This document shows, piece after piece, positions 35,284 through 43,316 of a stretch of DNA of 64,000 bases (its first letter is position 1; each line of letters opens with the position of its first letter). Made by a program: the position numbers and the translations under genes. Origin of the DNA: Desulforamulus ruminis DSM 2154 (lineage in GTDB: Bacteria > Bacillota > Desulfotomaculia > Desulfotomaculales > Desulfotomaculaceae); assembly GCF_000215085.1 (NCBI RefSeq), contig NC_015589.1:2988120-3052119 (forward strand), read 5' to 3'. The notes beneath the pieces are model-generated. The model was not told the DNA's origin. It saw only the letters and a list, made by a program, of their open reading frames with translations, and searched no databases.

Positions 35284-35349
35284 GTGAATGGATCATTAAG
35301 TTTAATTTTATTGTTCTTCGGTAACGGTTTCTATGGCTTAAAAAAATAA
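35284..35349 (+). pseudogene. Degenerate copy of a tiny YjcZ-like protein
   Basis: From a GTG at 35284 the frame reads 21 residues, with SLILLFFGNGFYGLKK matching the end of the neighbour at 35119 (LILLFFSNGFYGYSAEK). The Gly-rich head is lost and there is no good ribosome site, so it looks like a truncated tandem duplicate. Confidence 0.6.
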
Positions 35350-35401
35350 AACTTAGGGTTGCTTGATAACAACAAATATTTTAATTGGAGGAGGTTATAC
35401 A

Positions 35402-35512
35402 ATGGGTTACAACGTAGGTGGTTGCGGCGGCAACAGCTCCCTTTTTTGCATCCTGATCATCCTGCTTCTGCTTTGCAGTTGCGGAAACAGTTTCTACGGT
35501 GCAGATCAGTAA
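35402..35512 (+). CDS. Tiny YjcZ-like membrane protein B
   Basis: A 36-residue protein after a GGAGGAGG site. It has a Gly/Asn head (MGYNVGGCGGNSS), one hydrophobic helix (LFCILIILLLLCSC) and the tail GNSFYGADQ, the same architecture as the gene at 35119. Four cysteines are unusual for the group. Ends in a strong bidirectional terminator. Confidence 0.7.
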   Translation: MGYNVGGCGGNSSLFCILIILLLLCSCGNSFYGADQ

Positions 35513-35520
35513 GTAGTCGC

Positions 35521-35568
35521 TAAGCAAGAAAGGTCCGGGGTTTAAAAACCCCGGACCTTTCTTGCTTA
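35521..35568. terminator. Bidirectional terminator overlapping the aroH stop codon
   Basis: A 23-base perfect inverted repeat (35521-35543 with 35546-35568). Its right arm contains the aroH stop codon (35566-35568), and it also closes the plus-strand small-protein cluster. Confidence 0.9.
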
Positions 35569-35934
35569 GCCCACTAAATCAGGCCTTAATTGAACTGCCC
35601 GGCCTAAATAAACATGTTTGATCTCCGATTGGGACCTGCCGGTATTTATATGTATCAGTACACGAATACATTTCGGCAAGGCCCCTGCCACATTTACTTC
35701 CGAGGTGCACATTAAGGGCACTGAAGTCCAGCCCAGGGCCCGGGCGGCCTTCGCCGGGAACTCTGTGTCCAGATCCTGGGTTACAGTAAAAAAGGCACTG
35801 CAGATATCCTCGGTATCTAAGTGGTTTTCCTGCACAATTTTTTCCAGCAGTTCTTGCGTTGCTTCTAATATTTGCTGACTTTCATTCCGTTCTACCGTAA
35901 TAGCACCCCGTATTCCCCTGACCACGGTCCCCAT
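35566..35934 (-). CDS. aroH: Chorismate mutase, AroH type
   Basis: Converts chorismate to prephenate, the substrate of tyrA nearby. The ATG at 35934 (122 residues, MGTVVRGIRGAITVERN) is placed seven bases after GGAGG; the frame to 35949 starts inside that site. Family motifs are RGIRGAITV, FTVTQDLDTEFPAKAAR and the CIRVLIHIN strand near the C-terminus. Length matches B. subtilis AroH (127). It follows a HutP-family gene by 17 bases. Confidence 0.95.
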   Translation of the reverse strand: MGTVVRGIRGAITVERNESQQILEATQELLEKIVQENHLDTEDICSAFFTVTQDLDTEFPAKAARALGWTSVPLMCTSEVNVAGALPKCIRVLIHINTGRSQSEIKHVYLGRAVQLRPDLVG

Positions 35935-35951
35935 CCTACCAACCTCCATTT

Positions 35952-36374
35952 TTATAGACTTGATACTGCACGGTGACCCAAACCAATGGCAACCTCATCC
36001 AGATGCAGCAACCCTACTCCAAAGAAAACCGCAACACTGATGTGATCTGCCTGGCGGGCGATACCGATTTTGCCACCTACATTTAATCCTACAGCCTTCT
36101 GCATAATCATCGACAGGGCTTCCCGGGTGGCCCCGGCCACCGCACCCTCATCCGCATGAACTTCTTTAATAACCCCTTCTCTTTTGGCTGCCACAACCGC
36201 CCTTTCAATGATCCGGTTGACGGAAGAAATAAAATCTCCGCCGTAATCCACGGCCGCTGTGCGGATTCCATCGTTTAAAAATTTGTTTTTATATTCTTTT
36301 TCTTGGTCTCTGGTCTCTGTCATGGCCATTTCAATGGCCACTCTGGCTACTTTCCTGCTCCCGTGGAGAATCAA
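35952..36374 (-). CDS. HutP family protein
   Basis: A 140-residue protein with a TTG start at 36374, eight bases after AAGGAG; a GTG at 36383 would be too close to that site. Blocks typical of HutP are VARVAIEMAMTET near the N-terminus and GKIGIARQADHISVAVFFGVGLLHLDEVAIGLGHR at the end. B. subtilis HutP is an RNA-binding antiterminator of the histidine utilisation operon. No hut genes are present here, so another target is likely. Its own leader has a promoter and a terminator-like hairpin. Confidence 0.85.
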   Translation of the reverse strand: MILHGSRKVARVAIEMAMTETRDQEKEYKNKFLNDGIRTAAVDYGGDFISSVNRIIERAVVAAKREGVIKEVHADEGAVAGATREALSMIMQKAVGLNVGGKIGIARQADHISVAVFFGVGLLHLDEVAIGLGHRAVSSL

Positions 36375-36396
36375 GCATAACACTCCTTAACAAAAA

Positions 36397-36418
36397 TAGC
36401 ACTCCTACCGGAGTACTA
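36397..36418 (-). terminator. Hairpin with U run in the leader of the HutP-family gene
   Basis: On the minus strand TAGTACTCC pairs with GGAGTGCTA (36418-36410 with 36405-36397, 4-base loop, one G-U) followed by TTTTTG. It is between the promoter at 36451-36479 and the start codon, with UAG triplets in and near the hairpin. Confidence 0.6.
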
Positions 36419-36450
36419 TTACCATATTTTATCCCTGTAGGATTGTTTTG

Positions 36451-36479
36451 ATTATATTATAATCGTGGTTCAATTGCAA
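36451..36479 (-). promoter_or_regulatory. Sigma-A type promoter of hutP-like/aroH
   Basis: TTGCAA (36479-36474) and TATAAT (36456-36451) with a 17-base spacer on the minus strand. Confidence 0.7.
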
Positions 36480-36485
36480 TGTTGC

Positions 36486-36953
36486 CTATTTCTGATGGGA
36501 CAATTTTATTTTATCCAAAAGAATAACCGTTTGCTTACCCACTGTTTCCGTACCTTTCCGGGGCCAAAGCACCCGGCTGGACACATCCGCGATTCTTATA
36601 CGAACCGAATGCTGGTAAAAGGTGGTATCCACCTCCACCACATCTCCGTTTTCCACCGGAACCGTGACATAAGGATGAGAAAAATCTCCTTTCATTTGAC
36701 CGTTTACCAATACCTTGGCTTTAGGCAGGGTTGAGAAATTAACTAATTGAAGGACCAGTGTATTCTCCGGTAAGGGATCATGACTTAAAACGGTCTCTGC
36801 ATCCGAGCCCACTCGAAGGACCACCTTCCTTAAAGGAGAAGGCGCAATGAAGGATTGATAAATAACCATCAGTAAAAAGGCTGTTATCATAAAGCCAAAT
36901 AAATATTTGCTAACTTTGTTTACCCGCAGCCACAGGCTGTTAAAGTTATTCAT
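36486..36953 (-). CDS. Membrane-anchored protein of unknown function
   Basis: A 155-residue protein with one N-terminal transmembrane helix (YLFGFMITAFLLMVIYQSFI) and a beta-rich extracytoplasmic part of about 115 residues (VVLRVGSDAET, VLVNGQMKGDFSHPYVTVPVENGDVVEVD). The body looks like an immunoglobulin-like or carbohydrate-binding beta sandwich, but no family is recognised. ATG at 36953 after GGAGGCGGTGAT. It is the last gene before the promoter region of the hutP-like gene. Confidence 0.75.
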   Translation of the reverse strand: MNNFNSLWLRVNKVSKYLFGFMITAFLLMVIYQSFIAPSPLRKVVLRVGSDAETVLSHDPLPENTLVLQLVNFSTLPKAKVLVNGQMKGDFSHPYVTVPVENGDVVEVDTTFYQHSVRIRIADVSSRVLWPRKGTETVGKQTVILLDKIKLSHQK

Positions 36954-37009
36954 ATCACCGCCTCCTACTGTGCTACTATATGCGGTGACATGGTAATTAA
37001 TTCCTGCCG

Positions 37010-37468
37010 CTAGCGGCTGTTATATTTTCTGTCCAATAAAGTCCGGTACACTCTCATTTCTTCCGCCACCCGAAACAGCAGCCTTTCCACATCGTAGCGT
37101 GTAAGGACCAGATTGGCAGGCTCTACAATCTCTATTTTCCGAAAATCATCTCTGGCAATAAAGCGAACCACGTCTTCCAGGGTTTCCGCCCGGATCACCA
37201 GCAGCACCGGGGCATAGGCCGCTTCGCTGTTCAGCAGCTCGTCCTGGACCACATAAACTTCGGAACTTACATCAATATCCTCGATTTGAATCCCTTGAAT
37301 GGGTACATTTCTAAAGATGGCCACCTGCTGTTCCCTTATATCTTCGGCAGCTTTATCGCTGGGTTTTCCTCCAAATAAAAGCCGGCCCGGTTTGCCAACT
37401 CCTTTAAAATCAAGTCGAACCTTAACCTTTATCGGCCGGTAGGATAGCTCTTCACTGGGCAGATTCAA
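37010..37468 (-). CDS. Hypothetical protein, 152 residues
   Basis: The TTG at 37468 has a strong GAGGAGGT site six bases upstream, whereas the ATG at 37498 has none, so I prefer the shorter form starting MNLPSEELSYRPIKVKV. The protein is soluble, with a beta-rich N-terminal half (VKVRLDFKGVGKPG, FRNVPIQGIQIEDIDVSSEVYVVQ) and a helical C-terminus (RLLFRVAEEMRVYRTLLDRKY). No family recognised. It may be spore-associated like its neighbours. Confidence 0.7.
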   Translation of the reverse strand: MNLPSEELSYRPIKVKVRLDFKGVGKPGRLLFGGKPSDKAAEDIREQQVAIFRNVPIQGIQIEDIDVSSEVYVVQDELLNSEAAYAPVLLVIRAETLEDVVRFIARDDFRKIEIVEPANLVLTRYDVERLLFRVAEEMRVYRTLLDRKYNSR

Positions 37469-37533
37469 TGGAATACCTCCTCGCCTTTGCTTAACCATAA
37501 ATTCGATTCAGCGAGGAAAAATCCTGCAAACAT

Positions 37534-37773
37534 TTACCAATAGATTTCTGAAGAACCACAGATAGGACAACGATCAAAATAGGTCTTGGGATCTTCAAAG
37601 GCTTCCTGGGCGTCGTCCAGACTGGCCCCTTGACATTCCATGGTGATTAATTGACCTTCCGGGCTAAAATTACCGAATAAACCGTAGGGAGGAGCTGCAG
37701 CGGTATCCGAACTGGGCGGGATTTTGCTGCTGGCAAGGCTCTGATGATTTCCACAATTGGCACAATAAGGCAT
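37534..37773 (-). CDS. Small zinc-ribbon-like protein
   Basis: A 79-residue protein with two CxxC pairs, CANC at residues 4-7 and CPIC at residues 69-72, that could bind one zinc ion. Between them is a low-complexity linker and a helix (SLDDAQEAFEDP). ATG at 37773 after GGAGG. No family recognised. It lies between rluB and the hypothetical gene at 37010. Confidence 0.75.
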   Translation of the reverse strand: MPYCANCGNHQSLASSKIPPSSDTAAAPPYGLFGNFSPEGQLITMECQGASLDDAQEAFEDPKTYFDRCPICGSSEIYW

Positions 37774-37844
37774 AACGATTCCTCCGACAATATCATTTCA
37801 TTCTGCTGATAATATTGCCTTAAAGGAGCTTCCCTATGCCCGGC

Positions 37845-38720
37845 TTATTTAAACCTCTGACGAGGACCTGTTTTTCCTGCAGTTCCTTTATCGAACCGGG
37901 GACCTCTGGTACTTTTAGCAGCCCCAGCCTTCTTTCTCCGATCCCCGGAGACTCCGGTGAAGGTCCTGATCCCCTTCCCTAAAGGGGCAGACTCCGCCTT
38001 TATCCCGGCCAGCGCCATAACTTCCCGCAGCTCGTTATGAGTTAAAGGCCGGTATTGACCCGGCTTCAGGTCCCCCAAAACCAGCGGGCCCATTTGCACC
38101 CTGCGCAGGCGCACCACCGGATGGCCAATCTGTTCGCACATCCGTCTAACCTGGCGGTTTCTTCCTTCGTGAATGCGGATTTCCAATAGGGCCCTGTTAT
38201 CCAGAATATTGGTCAGCCTCACTTCCGCCGGAGCCGTAAGCCCATCCTCCAGTTGGATTCCCTTGGTTAAAGACTCCAGTTTTTCCGGCTCAGGAATTCC
38301 TTCCACCCTGGCCATATAGGTTTTCTTCACCCGGTGTTTGGGATGGGTAAAAGCCTGGGTTAATTCCCCGTCGTTGGTCAATAACAGCAGCCCCTCGGAG
38401 TCATAATCCAGCCGCCCCACAGGGTAGACCCTCTGGGGAATGCCCTCCAGGAGATCCATTACGGTTTTGCGGCCCCTTTCATCCTTAAGGGTGGTCACGT
38501 AACCCCTTGGTTTATTTAAAAGATAATACACTTTTCTCTCCGGGGGAGGGATTACCTTCCCGGACACTTCAATCACATCCTTGGCGGCATTCACCTTGGT
38601 TCCCAATTCCGTTATCACTTTACCATTCACTTTTACTTTTCCGTTCAAAATCAATTCTTCGGAATGACGGCGGGAAGCCATCCCCGCCTTGGCCAGTACC
38701 TTTTGCAGCCTTTCTTCCAT
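37845..38720 (-). CDS. rluB: 23S rRNA pseudouridine synthase RluB/RsuA family
   Basis: The start MEERLQKVLAKAGMASRR at 38720 matches the usual N-terminus of the family (291 residues); the frame to 38750 adds ten residues without family match. An S4 RNA-binding domain (residues 1-60) is followed by the catalytic domain with YPVGRLDYDSEGLLLLTNDGEL, which holds the active aspartate, and HEGRNRQVRRMCEQIGHPV. A basic Arg/Lys/Gly tail closes the protein. It follows spmAB, the usual place in spore formers. Confidence 0.94.
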   Translation of the reverse strand: MEERLQKVLAKAGMASRRHSEELILNGKVKVNGKVITELGTKVNAAKDVIEVSGKVIPPPERKVYYLLNKPRGYVTTLKDERGRKTVMDLLEGIPQRVYPVGRLDYDSEGLLLLTNDGELTQAFTHPKHRVKKTYMARVEGIPEPEKLESLTKGIQLEDGLTAPAEVRLTNILDNRALLEIRIHEGRNRQVRRMCEQIGHPVVRLRRVQMGPLVLGDLKPGQYRPLTHNELREVMALAGIKAESAPLGKGIRTFTGVSGDRRKKAGAAKSTRGPRFDKGTAGKTGPRQRFK

Positions 38721-38823
38721 GGTTCTGTTTAATCCCCTTTTGCAGCGCAATTTTTAAAGCCACACTTAAGCTTATCATACCCGGACGGCCAAAGTCCATT
38801 TTAGCCTTATTCTGACATTCTAT

Positions 38824-38920
38824 CAGGTCTTGTTGCTGGCCTCATAAGCACTATTTTAGGGTCTTGCAGTCTCTCCACAGGACCCTAAGGCATTTCCTTT
38901 AAGTCCAACAACAGGATCCT
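38824..38920. repeat. Nested palindromic repeat, copy 2
   Basis: The outer arms 38824-38839 and 38904-38920 are imperfect; the inner arms 38856-38866 and 38878-38888 pair over 11 bases with one G-U. The arms are diverged forms of GGGTCCTGTTGTTNG. It lies between the spmB stop and the rluB start. Confidence 0.75.
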
Positions 38921-38955
38921 TAAAGATGTCCCTTAAGTCAAGCCCTTCAGTCAAT

Positions 38956-39486
38956 CTAAAACATCATGTGGCAAATAAGAATCGACGCCACCAGGGTGGT
39001 AAAATCCGCGGCTAGGCCGGAAGCAACCGCATAGCGGTATTTTCGTATGCCCACCGAACCGAAATATAAGGTTAAGACATAAAAGGTGGTGTCACTGCTG
39101 CCCTGCATGGTGGAAACCAGCCGTCCCACAAAGCTGTCGGGTCCATGGGTCTTAATTAACTCCGTGGCGATCCCCAGGGCAGCTCCTCCGGAGAGGGGAC
39201 GCATAATGGCATGGGGAATAATTTCAGCGGGAATCCCCACCACGTCCAGAAGGGTTGAGAGGGTGGAAGTTAACAACTCCATGGCTCCGGAAGCACGAAA
39301 AACGCTCACTGCCACCAGCATGGCGGTAAGAAAGGGAATGGTTTTTATAGCTGTAGAAAATCCGGCCTCAGCACCTTCCACAAAAGTCTCAAACACCGGC
39401 ACTTTTTTAAAAAAAGCCGCCAGGGGAATCAGCAGCAGCATCAACGGAATGGCCCAGCGGGAAATCTCATTAATCACCTCGTACAT
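38956..39486 (-). CDS. spmB: Spore maturation protein B
   Basis: Integral membrane protein needed for normal spore core dehydration. The 176-residue protein has several hydrophobic helices and the family blocks FETFVEGAEAGFSTAIKTIPFLTAMLVA, RPLSGGAALGIATELI and GSSDTTFYVLTLYFGSVG. It starts 4 bases after the spmA stop with a GGGGGTGA site. Confidence 0.95.
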   Translation of the reverse strand: MYEVINEISRWAIPLMLLLIPLAAFFKKVPVFETFVEGAEAGFSTAIKTIPFLTAMLVAVSVFRASGAMELLTSTLSTLLDVVGIPAEIIPHAIMRPLSGGAALGIATELIKTHGPDSFVGRLVSTMQGSSDTTFYVLTLYFGSVGIRKYRYAVASGLAADFTTLVASILICHMMF

Positions 39487-39490
39487 GTCT

Positions 39491-40081
39491 TCACCCCCTG
39501 TTTCTATACAGGCTGCGCAGAATCCGGTCGGCCAAAATGGCCACGGTCATGCCGCAGAGAGTGGCAAAGATGGTTGTCCCCACAACCGCGGTAGGATCTT
39601 GGCTCCCATACAGCAGGCGGATACCAATGATGGTGGTGGGGATTAAGGTGATGCACCCGGTGTTGATGGCTAGAAAAGTGCACATGGCCTCGGATGCGGT
39701 ATCAGGACGCTGTTTATTCAGTTTCTGCAGTTCCTGCATGGCAATCAGGCCCATGGGCGTAGCCGCATTTCCCAGACCCAGAATATTTGCGCTCAGGTTC
39801 ATGACAATAGCCCCCATAGCAGGGTGGTCCTTGGGCACACTGGGAAACAAAAAAGCCGTGACCGGTCTAACCAACCGGGCCAAAGCCTGAATTAATCCGG
39901 CTGCTTCAGCCAATTTCATGATACCAAGCCAGAAGGTGATAATGGCAATGAGGCTCAGCGAAGTCTTTACAGCCACCTGAGCTCCATCCAGGGCGGCTTT
40001 GGTAACCACTTCAATATGTCCCTGGGCACCGGCCACAAGAATTCCAAATACCATCATACTCAACCAAACATAGTTTACCAA
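39491..40081 (-). CDS. spmA: Spore maturation protein A
   Basis: Partner of SpmB in the spore membrane; nucleoside-recognition-type fold. The 196-residue protein has four to five hydrophobic segments and the conserved stretches LGIMKLAEAAGLI, IVMNLSANILGLGNAATPMG and FLAINTGCITLIPTTIIGIR. Start is a TTG at 40081 after GGGGGGAG. Confidence 0.95.
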   Translation of the reverse strand: MVNYVWLSMMVFGILVAGAQGHIEVVTKAALDGAQVAVKTSLSLIAIITFWLGIMKLAEAAGLIQALARLVRPVTAFLFPSVPKDHPAMGAIVMNLSANILGLGNAATPMGLIAMQELQKLNKQRPDTASEAMCTFLAINTGCITLIPTTIIGIRLLYGSQDPTAVVGTTIFATLCGMTVAILADRILRSLYRNRG

Positions 40082-40133
40082 TGTTCTCCCCCCTTGTCCT
40101 CTTACTCCTGATATTATGAGGGGGGATGTCCCA

Positions 40134-41882
40134 TTAGAACTGCTGGTCCACCGGCAGACAAACGGAGAAGCAGGTTCCCTCTCCTTCTTTGCTGGTTACC
40201 TCCAGCCGTCCCCGGTGCCGGTCCACAATGCTGTAGGAAATGGAGAGACCCAGCCCGGTTCCTTTATCCTTGGTGGTGAAAAAAGGGGTTCCGATCTTAT
40301 CCAGGTCCTCCGGCGGAATTCCCGGGCCATCATCAATGACTTGAATACAAATTACATTTTCCTTCGGGTCATATCGGGTGGCCAGTGTAAGAGTGCCTCC
40401 TTGCTTTAGGGCCTGCAGGGCATTTTGCGACAGGTTCAGCAGCACCTGTTTTATTTGGTTTACATCCATTACGGTGGAAGGGATACTCTGGAGGTCGGTT
40501 TTTACTTTGGTCCCCTGCAGAAAGGCCTGGGACTCAAAGATACGGGCAAAATTTAAAACCAATTCGTTAGCCGAGCAAAGCTGCTTTTGGGCCGGTGCGG
40601 GCCTGGCCAACTGAAGAAAATTATTAATTACACTGTCTGCCTGGTCGATCTCCTGAATCATAATTTCCATATATTCATTAAAAGGAATCTGCTCGTCACC
40701 CATTCGTTCTTTAATCAACTGGGCAAAACCCCGTACAGAGGTCAGGGGGTTGCGGATTTCATGGGCCATTCCGGCGGCCATTTGTCCCACCACCGCCAGT
40801 TTTTCCTGTTCTCTCATCCGTGCATCCTGGCGGCGTATTTCCGTTACATCCGTATAAATGCCAATGGCGCCGCTAACCTCATTATTTTCATCGTAGATTA
40901 CACTGGTATTGACCAGCAGGTTCTTTTCCCGGGGACCGTTGCTACAAGTGCAATCAATATTGGCAAAAGCTTTTCCTTCCTGAATGGTGCGGATCAAGAT
41001 GGGAGTCCCCAGGGGGCAAGTGTGGTAAAAGGCTTGCACCGGCCCCCCCACAATCTGCTCGGCAGACAGGTCCCATATTTTTTCCGCCGCTTTATTGAAA
41101 AAGACCACGGTACAGTCCTTATTTAAGATTAAAACCCCTTGTGACATATCGTTAAAGATAATTTCACTCTGCTGAATCACTTGACTCAGATTTTTTCTAA
41201 CTTCCTGAAGTTGTTTTTCCATCATCGCTTGCTTTAATCCGGCTTCCACCGCCTTGGCCGCCGCCGCCAGCAAACTAAAGGTATAGGGACTTTCAAAACC
41301 GCAGGGAGTGCCCACCGTGAGCACGGCAATGACCTCCCCGTTGGCGCCAAAAATCGGCGCCCCTACGCAGGACCAGCGGTGGAAGGCCTGTACGAAGTGC
41401 TCCGGGCCAATGATTGCCAAAGGGGTCTTGGTAACCAGCACGGTGCCAATGGCCGTGTTGCCTATTTGATCTTCAGCCGCACATATGCCGGGAAAGAAAG
41501 GAAAGGGCAGGCCTGCCGCTTCTGTTTCTTTATCCGCCTGAACTTCCAGCAGATGGCCGTCCTGGTCTGACACACAAATGAAATAATTTGAACTGTGGGT
41601 GCTGACAGTGGTTTTAATCGTTGAAAAGTGGTGTTCCAGCAGTGAAAGGACATCTTGGAGTTGGCGTTTTTTCTCATACAGTTCTTCATGGGTTAATCTT
41701 TTTAAGTCTTTAAAGGCATAGGGGTTAATATTATAATTAACGCACCGTTGCCAAGCTTTATAAGTCTCTGTGAATATCTTATTAGAATCAACAGGTATTC
41801 CACTAACAAAGCTCTTCCATTTCGTATATAGTAAAGACTGATTAAGATGAGGAACCGAGACTAGTTTGTCCAACTCTTTCAT
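40134..41882 (-). CDS. PAS-domain sensor histidine kinase with DhaR/AcoR-like N-terminal sensor
   Basis: A 582-residue soluble kinase. Residues about 20-215 resemble the N-terminal GAF-type sensor of sigma-54 activators of the AcoR/DhaR group (GICAAEDQIGNTAIGTVLV, HRWSCVGAPIFGANGEVIAVLTV). Then come a PAS domain (residues about 240-350), a HisKA box AGMAHEIRNPLTSVRGFAQL near residue 375 and an HATPase domain with DDGPGIPPEDLDKIGTPFFTTKDKGTGLGLS. There are no transmembrane helices. No response regulator gene is adjacent, so the partner is elsewhere, possibly the Spo0 phosphorelay; that is inference. ATG at 41882 after GGAGG. Confidence 0.9.
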   Translation of the reverse strand: MKELDKLVSVPHLNQSLLYTKWKSFVSGIPVDSNKIFTETYKAWQRCVNYNINPYAFKDLKRLTHEELYEKKRQLQDVLSLLEHHFSTIKTTVSTHSSNYFICVSDQDGHLLEVQADKETEAAGLPFPFFPGICAAEDQIGNTAIGTVLVTKTPLAIIGPEHFVQAFHRWSCVGAPIFGANGEVIAVLTVGTPCGFESPYTFSLLAAAAKAVEAGLKQAMMEKQLQEVRKNLSQVIQQSEIIFNDMSQGVLILNKDCTVVFFNKAAEKIWDLSAEQIVGGPVQAFYHTCPLGTPILIRTIQEGKAFANIDCTCSNGPREKNLLVNTSVIYDENNEVSGAIGIYTDVTEIRRQDARMREQEKLAVVGQMAAGMAHEIRNPLTSVRGFAQLIKERMGDEQIPFNEYMEIMIQEIDQADSVINNFLQLARPAPAQKQLCSANELVLNFARIFESQAFLQGTKVKTDLQSIPSTVMDVNQIKQVLLNLSQNALQALKQGGTLTLATRYDPKENVICIQVIDDGPGIPPEDLDKIGTPFFTTKDKGTGLGLSISYSIVDRHRGRLEVTSKEGEGTCFSVCLPVDQQF

Positions 41883-41969
41883 TTTAAAAAACCTCCACCT
41901 ATATTTAGGAACTTATGGATATTTTCGACATAATATACAATTCCCCTTTAAGAAATTTCGAAAAAAATA

Positions 41970-41991
41970 AAAAGTGGGTTGCCCCACTTTT
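41970..41991 (-). terminator. Intrinsic terminator after gerW
   Basis: AAAAGTGGG pairs with CCCACTTTT (41970-41978 with 41983-41991), followed by TATTTTTTT on the minus strand. Confidence 0.85.
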
Positions 41992-42007
41992 ATCATTATC
42001 AAAACTT

Positions 42008-42430
42008 TTATACAATTGGTTGATTTTGCACGGTTGCCGTATGGTCCCGGTTAAACATACCCTGAATTTGATTCAGCATTTGGGGCGCCACATCGATCAG
42101 CCGGTCGAATAGGGCATGATTGTCGTCTACAGGTAGCAGGCGTATCTGACCGTTCCCTACCACTAAAAAGCCCATGGGCTGTACGGATACCCCGGCACCA
42201 CTTCCCCCTCCAAAGGGAGAACTGGGTCCCTCTCCTTCTTTTCTTACACTGCCATTGGCTCCATATTCCCCGCCACCGGCGGCAAAGCCGCAGGCCACTC
42301 TGGATATAGGAATAATGACGCTGCCGTCGGGTGTCTCCACGGGATCACCCACCACTGTATTAACATCAACCATTTCCTTGATACTCTCCATGGCAGTTTT
42401 CATCAGATCTGCTATGGGATGCTCTGCCAA
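42008..42430 (-). CDS. gerW: GerW family sporulation protein (YtfJ)
   Basis: A 140-residue protein of the YtfJ/GerW family, required for normal spore germination in Bacillus. It starts HPIADLMKTAMESIKEMVDVNTVVGDPVETPDGSVIIPIS-like, and the Gly-rich stretch SPFGGGSGAGVSVQPMGFLVVG is characteristic. The TTG start at 42430 is six bases after GGGGGGTGA and lies inside the DUF2953 gene, overlapping it by 65 bases. Confidence 0.92.
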   Translation of the reverse strand: MAEHPIADLMKTAMESIKEMVDVNTVVGDPVETPDGSVIIPISRVACGFAAGGGEYGANGSVRKEGEGPSSPFGGGSGAGVSVQPMGFLVVGNGQIRLLPVDDNHALFDRLIDVAPQMLNQIQGMFNRDHTATVQNQPIV

Positions 42431-43073
42431 AGTGTTTCACCCCCCGTCTATATACCATTTTTATCAAAATTTTTATGCCTGTAACCATAATATGACCAAC
42501 TCGAATTTTAAATATGCAGTCAAAAGAGGTTGAAAAACCTTGTTTTCTAAAGTCAGGTTCCACTTTTAGCACCGGTTTTTCTCCTTTGGCGGAGACCCGG
42601 TGAAAAAGATAAGCCGTTATTCCGCCCATGGCAGCCCAAATCAGGCCGGTTAACAACCCGGTGGCTGCAGCGTCCGGCGTGCCAATGCGGATGGTCCAGA
42701 AAAAACGCTGCAAATGGATGCGACGCAGAAACCGTTCAATATCGTTTTTGATATTCTGCAGCAAAAGCCACCATTCACGAAATTTAGCAATGGCTTCTTC
42801 CAGGCTTTCTATTTTAAACTCTCCGGGCTTCCCGGCGATTTCCCGGGAGGCTTTTCCGCCGGTTTCCAATTCTGTACGGGTTTTCAGCGAAACCCCGGAC
42901 TTCTCCTTTTGAAAGATGAGCACCGGAAGTTCTAATTTGTAATGGATCAGCCCGGCAAAAAGAAAAAACTCCAGACTGACGGTATCATCTTCCTCTTGGC
43001 GAAAATATTTCAGATGAACCTTTATCTTTGACAGGAGCACCAAAGCCAGCAACAGCCCCAAGCCCAACAACAA
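42366..43073 (-). CDS. DUF2953 domain protein (YtfI-like)
   Basis: A 235-residue protein with an N-terminal hydrophobic helix (LLLGLGLLLALVLLSKIKV) and a DUF2953 region with TIRIGTPDAAATGLLTGLIWAAMGGI and VEPDFRKQGFSTSFDCIFKIRVGHIM. In Bacillus ytfI and ytfJ are adjacent, as here. The start is uncertain: TTG codons near 43073 and a CTG a little upstream, 10 bases after AAAGGAG, are the options. The C-terminal 20 residues overlap gerW and are probably not conserved. Confidence 0.85.
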   Translation of the reverse strand: MLLGLGLLLALVLLSKIKVHLKYFRQEEDDTVSLEFFLFAGLIHYKLELPVLIFQKEKSGVSLKTRTELETGGKASREIAGKPGEFKIESLEEAIAKFREWWLLLQNIKNDIERFLRRIHLQRFFWTIRIGTPDAAATGLLTGLIWAAMGGITAYLFHRVSAKGEKPVLKVEPDFRKQGFSTSFDCIFKIRVGHIMVTGIKILIKMVYRRGVKHFGRASHSRSDENCHGEYQGNG

Positions 43074-43159
43074 ATAAACAGTTAACAGACTTTGGTCACT
43101 CCTTTCCGGCTATGCTGCATTCCTCGGGGCTGGCTGGTAGCCTCTGCAGTATTTCTCCT

Positions 43160-43296
43160 GGTCCTGTTGTTAGCCTATTACTGTATTTCAAAGGGTCCTG
43201 TTTTTTAACGGCCTATTAACAGGACCTGTCAGGAATGCCCTTAAAGCCAGCAGCAGGACCCCGGATAATTACTTTTTAGTCTAACAACCAGACCCC
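43160..43296. repeat. Nested palindromic repeat, copy 3
   Basis: The outer arms 43160-43174 and 43246-43260 (three mismatches, G-U compatible) enclose inner arms 43194-43202 and 43218-43226 (9 bases, perfect). A third unit is at 43279-43296. It lies between the lipoprotein stop and the DUF2953 gene. Confidence 0.8.
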
Positions 43297-43316
43297 TGAA
43301 GCCCAACCCCGAAGTC

